Positions 45,847-57,700 of a stretch of 64,000 nt of DNA are shown here, piece by piece. Numbering within the stretch: position 1 is the stretch's first letter; the number at the start of each line of letters is the position of its first letter. The notes under the pieces are model-generated. The model was not told the DNA's origin. It worked only from the letters and a program-made list of their open reading frames with translations, and made no database searches. This DNA comes from Opisthorchis felineus (lineage: Eukaryota > Platyhelminthes > Trematoda > Opisthorchiida > Opisthorchiidae), in NCBI GenBank assembly GCA_004794785.1, contig SJOL01006429.1:199334-263333 (forward strand), given 5' to 3'. The position numbers and the translations under genes were made by a program.

Positions 45847-46439
45847 CGTTTTGAGGCTGCTTAAGCCATAAGCAGACCACAAACCTGCAAGTGCGGTCAA
45901 CATACGATGAAAAGCCCTGCACATCTGATTCGCTCTCAGCTGTGCGCATGTCCCCTATTCCTGGGGGTTCCAAATAGCAGCTGCGGATGGCTGGTCAACA
46001 GCGAGAGCAACTTGAACCCAAGGAGAGCATAGCACCACTCATTCTTGAGTCAGACAACGTTACTACCTACAAGATATTAAACAAAGTATAGCTGACAAAA
46101 TCTTTACGTACTTCGATGCACCTTGCTTGTATACACAGCAAAAAGTCTCTGATTACATAAAACCAACTGCGTGTCCACGTCCGACAAAAAGATCCCGGAA
46201 AGAGTATTTTCATCTAGGTGGCCGTTTGGTTTTGTGAATGTTTCGGACTATTCAGTTCTTCCGGATGGAGTGCTATTGTCACCAAAGATCACTTTGAAAG
46301 CAGCAGTCGAAAATGCACACTCGCATTGGTGAAATGGCATTAAGTGGCGTCCGAATCCATGGCTAGGCTCTTAAAATGCGTAGGCGTTGTCTTCTCGGGG
46401 TCAACTCCTTTCGGAGGTGGTTGATCCTTAAAAATGATT

Positions 46440-46620
46440 GCTTGTGGCTGAACCGTTAATTGTTCAAACCACTGCGCGGGAGGTCACGGGTTCGATTCTG
46501 CCGACTGGAGTTTCGTAAGATGCGCACTCCTAATGATTCCAGACAGGGATGAAACAGCTGTACTGCGCTTCTCAGCTTTTCAACATCGATTGGCTTCACT
46601 TACAGGACGAAAACTCCATC
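46440..46620 (+). mobile_element. tRNA-derived SINE (family 2)
   Basis: A B box (GGTTCGATTC, 46489-46498) is followed by TTTCGTAAGATGCGCACTCC and a 3' body shared with the copy at 32713-32899 (GATTCC, GAAACAGCTGTAC, GACGAAAACTCC). Confidence 0.72.
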
Positions 46621-47111
46621 GGGACTGCTTTCTTATTTAACGGAAACCTAAAACATGACCCTCAGCGGTTTGCACCATCGTGTGCAGTTCGGTAGCAGCG
46701 TCTCAGTCAAGCTAGGATTAAAACTTTCTGTAGTTCAGCTATGAAAAGGTGCTGAGTGTTTGGATTGATCGAACTGGGCACCAGTTGGTTCAAACTTTTG
46801 GGTAACCTGGGTGACAACTCTTCTCAAACTTGTTCAGCTAAAAAAAGATGCAAATCGGGGTGGAAGTTCGGTGAGATGATAAGGCTGTGAACGATAACTC
46901 TTCGACTGAGAGCAGCTACTCAACTATCAGGTTCATCAAACAAAACTTCTAGCAGTCCGTTGATGAGAAACGATTCCGAGCCGAAGTTCACACTTTCCTC
47001 AATATAGCCTAACGATAGAACTGGTACCAAGTGGGGAGTTATAGACACAAATGTCGCAGATGAGTACATCTATAACCTTGGTAACAGTTACTAACATAAT
47101 AGGTGACTGAC

Positions 47112-47360
47112 CTTGGTAGGCCTTAGTTGGAAAATCGTAGCGGCTTCGGATGCCTCGTTTGGTGACAATGTGACCACATCACAATGTCCTGTTCCGTTTG
47201 TTTCAGCCGGATTCACGCCCAAATATCGACCGGTAGTCACATGCCTCAGACGAACTTCGCTGGCCCATGAGAAGAAACCAGCGCTCCATTTGGTTTTCAA
47301 GTGTTCGATTCGCCACAGGGAACGTGCACTGCTCGATACAGCTCCGATTTCATACATCAC
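47112..47360 (-). CDS. RYR: RyR exon 7: MIR domain
   Basis: This exon has 83 codons, phase 0/0. It contains ARSLWRIEHLKTKW and RLRHVTTGRYLGVNP, the core of the MIR domain shared by RyRs and IP3 receptors. The acceptor is cgtcaacag and the donor AAG|gtcagt. Confidence 0.96.
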
Positions 47361-49857
47361 CTGTTGACGATAACTAGAATAGGAAAGAAGGTGTTGTAGG
47401 GCTTCTGCAATGCACAGTACCCTTCACGAGTTTTTTAAGCAGAGTGGGATACCTATCGGTTTTCATCGAAAGTTAAACATTGCAAAGAATCTAGAGTACA
47501 CAAGTTTGCGAATGATCGTTTCCACTAGCATCTTACCAGATAAATACACATTTGTAAGTAATTTGTGTCCTTTTACAAATCCGTTAAAATATTCATCTGA
47601 AAAGTCCCCAGCGGTGATGAACGAGAAGAAAACTGCTGGTCTATCTTGTCATGTCATGTTATTACTGTTAGAAATTAGGACATTGGCTTGGAATTTTGTC
47701 GAATGTTTAGAGTGAGTATGTGTTCGGATCCCGAAAATCCCGTGCCCTTGATCCTGTTGGGGATCAGTGACCCTCAGTTAATTGTTTCAGGCTGTTGTTC
47801 TCCAGAAACTGCGCCCGTCGACTGGCCAAGAATCGTACATAAAATCAGATCCAGTGTGAGAGTGGGGACGCTTGAAACAGCGATCTGTGGGACCTAGGTA
47901 AGGAGGTTCGACTGCCGGACTGTGGGAGGTGGGCCGGTAGCGACTGGAAAATGATATAACGCAGGCTGCGACGACAACCTGTTGTGTCTGCAACCTTGAT
48001 AGACAGAGACTGACATTTTAACGAGTGCCATTATACCGGAAGTCTTCTGCATCAGACTTGGAAGAAATTCGACCGAAGTAGAAGTATACAGATCAGAAAT
48101 GGATTCTAATGTTCCACGTCGACGGATAAGTCGAAACTGGAGCGGCACTTTCATCATTTTGATGATTCAGTTTTGTGAAACCGACTACTCCACCGCGCCG
48201 GACTTCAAAAATCACCCGATTAGGAGTGACAGAAGGACATCTTCGGAGGTTTCCTTAAAAACGTCGGCAGTAACACTAATCATTCCATAGTTAAGCAATC
48301 CAAGTGAATCAGAGCATCCCTTTGATAGCAGTTAACTCAAAATCTCAGGAGCGGTTCACAGACATACGTGCACTTTTATTACGGTCCACGTTATCAGATA
48401 ACGAGACTGTTCCAGGGAGGTGAACTCTGCTCTGACGGCATTCAGTTGCCAGTTAAAATGCACTTCAAATTTAAGTGTACATGTGTCGTTTAATTTTGGC
48501 GCAGGAATGGTGAAGCTGTTGAAGTGGGGCGTAAATTCTACTCAGGTTTCGCCACCCGGAGAAAATTGACTCGTCCTCTCGAGGAATTTAACGTGACAGA
48601 CCATAAAATGATGATCGTACCAGGTGAGGGGGGGGGTAACCGTATGAGACTCTTGAGGCTCCCCACAACAAGCCATTTCAATAGTCAGTTATTAACTTCT
48701 GGCAGAATTGTCTCCAAAGGTTCAAGGTTCTTCCACCCCCGGAAGTAGATAGCAGACTTTTGGCAAACTAGATTATTTTGGTGGGTCCATATTAAAGAGT
48801 GGAAGCGCTGGACTAGAGCTTCAGTCTCATTAATAGCAGGCAAAGGTGGTTTTACATTATGGTGACAAGTGACTGTATCTGAGATACCTCACTCCTTTCA
48901 AAGAGGGGACATCACTGGGACCGATTGGAATCGCTTTCTTCTGAAGGTTCCCGCCTTTTGGGATGTGGAACTACAGTGCGTTTGCAATGAAAAGAGGGCT
49001 TCAACCCCCAGCTGAACTCTTTTGAGCACGACCACTGCATACTTAACCGCTGTTTGGGGGCGGGATGGTTCTTTGGTTAGAACGCGGATTTACTGACCGG
49101 AAGGTCCGTGGTTCGAACCCAACCTCTGCATCTCGACTTCCCCTGTCTAGGTTTGGGCAACCTAGCAGTATCCCAGCCCTCGTGCTTCCTTCGGGTGGCA
49201 TGTTAGCTAGGCGCCGAAAGGGTGTTACAGCTGAACGACCTTTTCAAAAAAATTTTCAACTGCTGTCTGTACATTAATTCAACTGCTGAATGGTTTGCAG
49301 TAATCGTCGCTCCAGACTAAACTGTCTTGTTGTACCGAGTTCAGAGACGTACTACGCGACCAGGTGATTGCTGAATTGACATCTGCCTAACTCGATACCA
49401 GAAAGCAACCACAGTTCTCCTCTGAGGAGACCGTCCTCCAGAGAATACAGTTATCAGATGAGACCACTTTTGGCCGGTCCCTCGAAGTCGAATTAAGCGA
49501 CAAAGTCCTTCCAAGAAAGAACCATCATATGTTCTCTGGGTTGTGAGGGACAGCTGTGTATCCACACTCTGGTATTGAGGCCGAAAAGCCCCTGACGGAG
49601 TAGGTGAGCTCGATCAAAGGAAACAAGGGACTCATGCCATCAAGAGAGACCCGATAATTTTCACAGACCATTCGATTTCAATATAAGCTTAGAGTGACAC
49701 CCCCGAGAATGTGCGGAGTGCAGAATATGCACATGCATTTTTTACAAGCGCTCTGAGGAAACGTGATTTTCGAATCGATTAATCCTAACGTGTTGAGCTG
49801 TGGCAAATGAATCGGAAAAATCCGGATTGGAACATCATACCCCGTGGAGGCTTCCAC
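47361..49857 (-). other. RYR: Intron 6
   Basis: This intron holds a tRNA-derived SINE at 49056-49240. Its 5' border depends on the uncertain end of exon 6. Confidence 0.65.
49056..49240 (+). mobile_element. tRNA-derived SINE (family 1)
   Basis: This copy aligns along its length with the 61052-61230 copy: GATGGTTCTTTGGTTAGAAC, GGTTCGAACCC, and GGGCAACCTAGCAGTATCCC. No clear TSD was found. Confidence 0.83.
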
Positions 49858-50045
49858 ATTCAGGTGGCTCGGGTTAGCAGCGTTTGTTTGATTGCCTCGC
49901 ACCACCGCATTCGGAGGGCTTCCTGGAGCTCCACCATTGTGCACTGGAGGGACAAGTGGATTTGCTTCTTCGGAGTCCGGTGCACTAACAGTGAGGGACT
50001 CGTCACCGTGAAAGAGTCGCACGACGTCTCCACCGAGAACCATAT
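49858..50045 (-). CDS. RYR: RyR exon 6: start of MIR region, 3' end uncertain
   Basis: This exon contains MVLGGDVVRLFHGDESLTVS, matching the GG.VLR.FHG..ECLTI motif. It continues with a Pro/Asn/Gly-rich loop longer than in insects or vertebrates. The acceptor is ccttcttcag. The 3' border is unresolved: the next exon needs phase 0, which fits a weak AAT|gtggaa site at 49858, whereas the better-looking gtatga at 49840 is in the wrong phase. Confidence 0.78.
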
Positions 50046-50087
50046 CTGAAGAAGGAATAGAAATATCTAACGAGTTAGCATGATGAA

Positions 50088-50140
50088 GATGCAGCGTAAC
50101 GTAAGATGTAAGCGTAAGATGTAGCGTAAGATGTACGTAA
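50088..50140 (+). repeat. Short imperfect tandem repeat
   Basis: The words gtaagatgta and gcgtaagatgt recur three to four times in about 50 bases. Confidence 0.75.
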
Positions 50141-50500
50141 CTGAAGGAGGTGGTACTAGGACGGTCCTCTGTCAGGAGTATGAGATTTACCGATACACGT
50201 CTTCTTTACTCCTCGGTAAGCCATACATCATGCTTCGTAAAGGACCGGGATATGAGTTGAAAGACCCAAATGACCAACGCCTGGGGTTCAGATTTGCCCT
50301 TGGTGACCAATATTTAAGAAGGAGTTGAGTACGTAAAGAGAGCGAAAATCAGAAGACAGACTGTGAGGTGAAAATGAAACAAAATAAGCAGTAGAATCCT
50401 TTCTAAAAAAACAATTACTCTGGAGGGGGATAAGGTCCATCCCACGCGTTAGTTTTTGTCCATCTCCAATTTACCTCGTAGTAAACCAGAACAGAGTTCT

Positions 50501-50720
50501 AACTAGCGAACTACGTTCATTTGCATACCCATTTGGTTTTGACGGGAGACTCACCTGGAACGCGGCTGAGTCATTCGTTTAAGATTTCGAGTTCAAGTAG
50601 AACATAAGGTTGACGGAAACTCGGGGACTGCGCCTACCTGATGAGCCCCAAGAAGGGCGAAACCGGTCGTGGGCTGTCGGAGAGTTTTCAGCAACCTTAT
50701 GAGTAGTGTATAACGTCTAC
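50501..50720 (+). mobile_element. Hammerhead element H with 10-bp TSD
   Basis: The duplication ACAGAGTTCT lies at 50491-50500 and 50721-50730. The element is a single arm, a short spacer (TTCAAGTAGAAC) and the ribozyme, ending about 20 bp after it. This is the cleanest 220-bp monomeric copy. It is antisense to RyR. Confidence 0.86.
50604..50700 (+). ncRNA. Type I hammerhead ribozyme H, best consensus
   Basis: Distal stem I pairs 50604-50622 with 50682-50700 (19 positions, two mismatches). Proximal stem I pairs 50632-50637 with 50669-50674. CTGATGA is at 50638-50644, stem II at 50645-50658 (GCCC/GGGC), GAAA at 50659-50662, and stem III is ACCGGT at 50662-50667. Predicted cleavage is after C50668. 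All conserved core nucleotides are present. Confidence 0.9.
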
Positions 50721-52027
50721 ACAGAGTTCTGATTACTTTCATGACGTTCAGCTAGGTCGGTGGCCGTGGACATTGACCAAGCTGTCGTGGCTTCAGGAGT
50801 CCTTTCGACAAGCGGTAAAAGGCCCAGAAACGCATGCATACCTTGGATAGCAGGTAGCAGGGCGTCCTAAGTTAAAAAGTTGCTATATTCCGCATCAGCA
50901 TTGACTAAATACGGATTGGACATAAGGGTCACCACTTACTCATTGACTTTTGTCGAACAGCACCGCTGGAGACTGGGATCACTGTCCATAGAGTTTGTTG
51001 GAAACTTGCAATAACCCCGTGACCGGAAAACATTTCGCCATAGACATGCTGGTAGCAGTGGCGGTGTTCGTAACAATTTCAGCGATGGGAAGGGAAAGCA
51101 ATATTGATGAGAATTAGTGACAAATAGATGCTATAAAGTGTTTTAGTGATGTGCTAGAAATATTGACACCGAGTCATTGCAAAATCCATATGAAACAATA
51201 CTGTTTCTCCTGTGTTTTTTTTCTCAGGCCGACTTGGGACGGGCCTTTCAACTTCAGGATGAAAATACCCATTAATGTAATTCAAATCACACCGCTAAAT
51301 GAACCCAAAAGAGCCTTTGCTTCCAGTCTACCTGTGCTGTCCGCATGGAGCTCTGCTATTTGCACCATGTGTTATTGTCATTCTCGTGGTTTCTAAATGT
51401 GATTGAAGGTTGCGCCCTCTTCTCTCTTCTTCCTGCGTCCCAGCTCACCATCCGGTGATTCACGAATTCCGGTTTTTATTTTGATTACCCTAAACTCTAC
51501 TTGGTAAGTACTTTCCCCGTGTTCATCGGTTATAAACAAGCAATAACTCGTCCCTATAACTTCTCTCTCTCTTCTCGTCCAGCTTCATTGCAGAACTTCA
51601 GCCTATACAGAGTCTGCAGCTCCTGTGCCCGAGCTGTTCGCAGTTTACAGGTCTCGCACTCACCTTGTCTTTTTCCGTATCTGACTCAGGTTCATTGATG
51701 CCTACTTGTAACTAAAAGTCAGGTATTGATTCCTAATATCACTCAATTCTACAGATTCTGTCCGACATGGAAGTAACTTTCCTCCTGCTCGATTATATGA
51801 AAGGATTTCCACACGACGTGGCATCCCATGAGAACTAGTCATCACAGTCATCCTGTACTGTCCGCCACTATAATAGCGTTACAGTTGTCTTATCGACCGT
51901 AGAACAAAGTAAACATTTGCCTATTCATTTTCCTCAATCTGCCAGAAACTTGACAACTCCAAACTTACTCCATATTCAAATGGTTTCTCCAGCTTGAAAT
52001 TGGCGCGATTGTGTGTGTGGCTTTTAC

Positions 52028-52106
52028 ACACCCCCATGGCTTTCGCAGTAACCCAGATTGTACCAAACTGAATTAACTTGGGAGCAGATAGCGAGAACGC
52101 AACGAA
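52028..52106 (-). CDS. RYR: RyR exon 5: trefoil strand following SSERYL
   Basis: This exon has 26 codons plus 1 nt. The start YL-FVAFS aligns with YLHMAYS of nematode RyR, and TIWV takes the place of TLWN/THWS. Using donor T|gtaaaa the split codon with exon 6 becomes TAT, giving GVYMVLGGDVV, which parallels VGYVFGGDVL in insects. The acceptor (aatggaaaag) has a poor pyrimidine tract. An overlapping frame with other splice sites also fits in phase but aligns less well, so boundaries are less certain than for neighbours. Confidence 0.72.
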
Positions 52107-54661
52107 CTTTTCCATTGTCAATTAAACCAACCCGTAGTTCTAATACAGATATCATATTCAACCTGAACTGGTGTTGATGCTTTATGAAACCTAACGATGT
52201 CGGGTTTCTTTCCATCATAGACTGTCATGCAACCGATGAAGAACCTAAGGAGCCAGGTCCAGAGAGGGGTACACACCTGAATGAGATAACCAATTTCTAC
52301 TCAAATAGATTCCACCCTTACACGAAAGCCAAGTAAGTCATTTTCTTTCGGGTATCAAGTAGCCTGGCTTCTAAAAGTGAGGTGGGTATATAATGGTGTC
52401 ACGGCCATTTTTTCCACAGTCGTTCTGAAGGTCAGCGAAGGATGATATCTGGTAGGTAAAGCGGTATTTTGCTTAATTCAGTTTATTTACTCTGAAATAA
52501 GAATAGCGTAAGTGGTGCTTCCGAAAACTAGTGGCTTGCTTACGTTGTTTTGATCTGTTTATTCATTTTTTCCCAGTCCCTAGTCTATTGCAGATCCACA
52601 AACATTTGGTGACCAATACCAGAACGGTAGGGTGATTTGGAAGTTGCTCCGTGCAACATCGATTAGGTTGTGTTGGGAAGAATTTGGGTTATTTACGCGG
52701 GCGGTAGACGTGGGTGCATGCACACAGGTAGGGATGTACACCGAATGTGAGACAAGCGCGTTGGTGCTGCACGTATGTAATTGCCCACTTTTCTTTCCTA
52801 CGCAGATCCAGATCGATAAACGGCATGAACTGGGATGCGAATGTGAACCAGATAGCTGTTGACTCTGTTGCTGCCGTTTGGTGATTGCTTACCAACAGGG
52901 ACAGATGGGGCTAGAATCACTAGGCTTCGCGTGGTGTGATAGGACGGACGGTTACGTCACTTCTTGTGTGTGTGTTTGGAAACTTTCCGCTCACGAAACC
53001 GCAATCATACCGCACCACAGGTTGACTTCCAGCTTCATTGGCTCACAATTAAACATATCAGTCGAAGTCAACTTTTCGCTCTAAACGCTTGTATCGTTTC
53101 CGGCAGAGAACCAACACTGACAGAATAGCTAATGCTTCCTGAATCAGGGCCGCTTATGGGCTGCTGCTCATACGGAAGTCGACCGTGCAGTGGTGAAAAC
53201 CACTGAGTGCCCACCGTGCACAGCGTAAACCGTACAGAGCGATTGCGTTCAGACACGTCCGAGGGATGTAGGGTGGACCGGTTGGTCGTAAACCGGGGTA
53301 GGTCGGACAGCGGTAGCAAACAGCAGGCTGTCCACTTGCTCGGCCCCGGGCTACTGGCTGTCACAGCTTTGGCTCTGGAACAGGTGTCAGCTCAGTAGCC
53401 GCACCCATGTGAACCCTCGACAATCGTCCATCCCCCAACTCTGTCCGCACCACCTGAGCCTGGCTTGGAGGTTTTCTGCCTGTGACTTTTCTGGGCCTGC
53501 TGAGCCCAGGGCTTGTGAAGTCGGCACAGTAACAGAAACGCTCCCACTGTGTTATGAGACTTCAGTCGACCATGCGCATGCCGCATTAGCTTGAGGCACA
53601 GGCTGCGAGCCGAGAGCTGTCACTCGGGTTGACCATGAACTCCGGACTGATGCTATTCGGTCAGCATGCATACATCAACGTACATGCGCTTAGACTTCAA
53701 TGGATCAGTGGCACGATAGCAACCACCCGAAAAGGGTGTGGCATCGATAGGGCTTGAGAACATGCCTTGAAGATAGAGCGGTTTTGTTCGAGTGGACCGT
53801 GTAGTCATCAGACCGCTAAAAAATTTTGTGTGAAACTGGAGCTGACTAGATCAGATAGCGTCGTCTTAACCGGTTAGTTTGCTGTCAGATGAGAATAAAA
53901 ACAGGGTAAATTGCAAAACTGCTGTCAAAATTGGCTAGGATACAGAATCAGTCATTTAGCTGGGATCGATAGACGGTAGGTGGTTGGCTGGCCATGGGAG
54001 AGTCAATGAAATTCACATGGGAATATTCAGCTGATCGGTTTACACATGACCCTCTTTGGAGGGGCATCCTTAAGGCACAAACCTTTTCTGCGGGATAATC
54101 TCTGTTGGGAAGAAGTCTACCTACGAAATACTCTTCAGGAGAAGAATCAGTGTGCTCCGTTCCAGTGGGTGTTCTCAGTAGTACAGGGGGAGGGCATCCG
54201 TATAGCTTGGGTGATATTTGGTCCGTGAGTCTGTTTCTTGCCCTGGAAACATGCCTAAAAGCAGCACGTTGGCGAGTTGGATGGGCATGAGAGGGGCCTT
54301 GTGCAGTTACTCCAGGCAGTGGAAGAAAACAATCTGGTCTCATGACGACGGAGCATTGAGTCATTTATACGCATAGACTCAGCAAACTCACAAGTACTTG
54401 AAGGTCTGGAACTTTCTGAATGATATTCCTAACTTTGTGTTGAAAAGCTCGAGTGCTACTCAGACCCTTTTCATATAATCACCAAGTCAGTTGCTCTTTA
54501 ACTCCGGTTTGCTTGCTCTAGAGTTCTCAATATGCTCTGGTTTACATAATCTTTTTAGGTCTATGAAATCGGACGGAAATCGGAAGGAGAAAGCGGATGC
54601 GATGATGGAAGGACTGATTTCCCCCAGATGTGGTGACCACCGAATAGCATACTCCACTTAC
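52107..54661 (-). other. RYR: Intron 4
   Basis: The stretch 53100-53650 is clearly more GC-rich than its surroundings and may be an old transposon remnant. No coding homology was recognised in it. Nothing else stands out. Confidence 0.6.
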
Positions 54662-54774
54662 CAAGTAGCGCTCAGACGAGACGCTGACTACAATCAGGTC
54701 GTCACCGATACGAACTTTCTCACCCACTGATCGCTGTTTCGAGGCCGGATGTATCGTCCACCAGCAGGCTTCGG
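54662..54774 (-). CDS. RYR: RyR exon 4: end of N-terminal trefoil
   Basis: This exon has 37 codons after a 2-nt split codon. It contains [15 protein letters not shown] and [20 protein letters not shown], both hallmark RyR sequences. The split codon with exon 3 reads ACC (Thr). The donor is TTG|gtaagt at phase 0. Confidence 0.97.
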
Positions 54775-57700
54775 CTAGAACGAACAGAAGTACTGAACGT
54801 GAGACAAGAAAACATAGCTAACAAGAAAAAAGGAGTGACTCAAACTGTTTCTCTGTGCGAACTATTTTGATAAAATCCGACTTGGTTTTCTAGGATTCCA
54901 AAATAGCTGAGTGCATGAATTTATGTCACACGTCTTAGCTACAATGTTGGCCCGATCGAGATAAGCTTGAGATGTAATTTCATGTAGCTGTATCGACTCC
55001 CCACACCTAGGTTCCAGTCATCTGAATGACAGAAACCAACCATCAAGGAGATACCATCCAGAAAAGCAGAAATTCTCACAGTAAATGGATAGATTTATCC
55101 TCAAAGCCCCTCAGATCATTGGGATTGTTTTCTTACAGGATCATCTTCCAACCTGTTCAGAATTTGGCCACGAGAAACAAGTGCGAGCTAGGAGATTGGG
55201 TCGATTTTACAACGCGCACTTACAAGCCCATAGGACGAATAAACAAGCACCCTCGTACATTTGGTCAGTGAATACACAAGCATTTGTATTCGAATCGATA
55301 CAGTCTCGAGAACTTGTACCGGAGAGTAGAACCGTACTTCTACAGTTAGAGTGTAATTTGAAGCAGAGGAAGACAACAGGAGTTCAACTTGATTGAGTTC
55401 ACCCAAAACCATTTCCTCAATTGTCTCGCTCCAGTGTGATCCAGCGGCACCTTTTGTCCATTAAAGCCTAGAAGAACTTGAAGCAACCGCATCTGGACTA
55501 GAGAGGTTGCTGTACTATTGAGGAAGTGTCATTTGGAGTAGGTACCCACCGAACCATTTGTAAAATTGCACGAGACTCTTGTCGACTCCTTTTTAAGGGT
55601 ACTGGCCTACGTTTTCTCCGAATTCTGATTCCGACTTGCCAAAAGGCTGCGGAGGCGTCATACTACCATTCTTATCATTGACTGATAATTTTTTCGAAAA
55701 GCAAATTGTCCATTTTGGTTTTGATAAACCTCGCTTGTAATCAGAATGTTCAGACAGGTGCAATGCAATCGATTCCAGTGAGCCATGGGATGAAATGGGT
55801 CCAAATGCGGACACACTCTACGCTGATGTAGCCAGATCCGTTGGGCAGTTGAGCATGCGAGAACACAATTACGCCAAAGTTCAGAGTAGGATAACCAAGT
55901 CCGAAAGTGAGATAAAGATACAACACTCACTCTCTAACGATCCTTAGCTGAGTGACTATTTTTTATCACACACCAACACCCACTGTGGTGGCAGGGAATA
56001 TCTATTTTCAGTGACCTTTTGGTACACTAGGTGAAAAACATTCATATAAGTAGCTTCTCTCCTCCTGAGAGGCCCGCTGTCGGAGGACAGCTGCAGATTT
56101 AATGGAACATACAGTCTATAATGTCACTGGGGCACCTGTAGTATCTAGGACCAACATTTGACCTTGGACAGAAGCTTACTCCACTTCCTAGAGAAGACTA
56201 TAAAAGCATAAACATTCCGCGTGTATCTAAACCTCAAAAGTAAGCTGGCTAGGAATTCCCTCCGGACTCAGGAATAGGAGTTTGGGACAGCCCGCTAGCC
56301 GAAGGTCACTTCCAGACTTGGCGGATGCATTGTTAACCTACCGCCAGTCACGATTTCTAGGAAAATGATACGATATGAGAAGACCGACTGGTTTTGAGGG
56401 ATAACTTCATTGAAATAATGCCACCATTTTGGATAAAAAGCTTCCGATGGTCGAAGGGTTTGATGGCCTTGGCGCTTAACCCTGCGAGGCAGTCAGGTTT
56501 GCGGAAGACATTGGTTTGTATGCAGTGTATCTACATACACATCATGCAGAGCACAATGCAGCGCCGAAGTGCGGTTAGCAACCTTTTAAAAAGTTATGAG
56601 CTCAAAATAGTCAGTAGATGATTTACGGAATGATCTCTTTTGGGACGCGAAATGGACCCAAGATAAATACACTGTCTACTTGACGGAAAATACTACTCAT
56701 TGGGCTATTGAAACTCTTCGGTGGCCCACGAGCAGTTTCGCCCTTGGGGCTCATCAGACAGGCGCAGTCTCCCAATTTCCATTAACCCTATGTTCTATTT
56801 GAACACCAGATTGTACGCGAGCGAGGAAGTAGACCCATTTGCAAACTAACTAGGTGTTAACAGGAGACTCAACTGAATCCCAGCTGAATCTCTGGTTCAT
56901 GATATGCTTATTCAATAGAATGTGCAGCACGAAGGCCGCTTCGTGTTTCAGTTTGTACGACAATCGAGATACCGCAGTATACCTTCTTGAGGGAATACAC
57001 ATGAGGCAGCCTGTATGCAGCACATTCGGTTGAAGTATAGCACAAGCCAGATATTCATCTGGGATTCGCTTTAGTCTCTCGTTGGCAGCTACTTAATGAA
57101 CGTATTTCGTCATTTACACTGGTTGCACTTTTGGACTGGCATCTCACGTTTGAACACAGTGTTCATTCCAGAATGTCCTCTACGGTACCATGCCGTTCCC
57201 CTCAAGGGTCCATTAAGCGTCCCCCGTTAGCCGGTACCCATGGTAAATTACCTTTGCAGAGGGACCAATTACATGCTTCTTTCGTAGCAGTTCCTCCTCG
57301 GGGAAGCGACAAGATATTCGTCCTCTCTTCTAGGTATTTTCAGAGGTTTTTAATGTGGTTGCCAGCTAGAATCACAGAACGATGCCCACGGACACTACAA
57401 TTCCACGGGTTCCAGTCGTAATGTATTCAGGTTGTAGTCTAAACTCGCTGAGCCACTACACTTTGTTATTGTCTCCACTGCAGTCTTCGCAGTTACACTT
57501 GATGATTTACCAGGTCATACTGATGAATACAATTCCAGCAGTTGACTTCAACATGAAGGTGTTACACAGGAGTTTGATTTCAGCTTAGCCGTGATCGAAT
57601 TCACACTGTTTACTGCGGTCTTAATCCTGCTTTGGCAACAACAAGGGTTTCAAAGGATGCTAGTCACCCGACCGAGAACCCTTTGAGTAGGAGCCACTTC

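Larger units (their letters stand above)
43389..47111 (-). other. RYR: Intron 7
   Basis: This intron holds a second-family SINE at about 46440-46620 and a short perfect hairpin at about 45822-45844. No coding sequence was recognised. Confidence 0.7.
50046..52027 (-). other. RYR: Intron 5
   Basis: This intron holds an antisense hammerhead element with TSD (50491-50730) and a short imperfect tandem of gtaagatgta-like units at 50088-50140. Confidence 0.7.

Noticed and set aside
52032..52177. Alternative reading frame for exon 5 (acceptor near 52177, donor gtgtgt at 52031)
   Set aside because: It also fits the splice phase, but its protein aligns less well with other RyRs than the FVAFS..TIWV frame and is about 15 residues too long.
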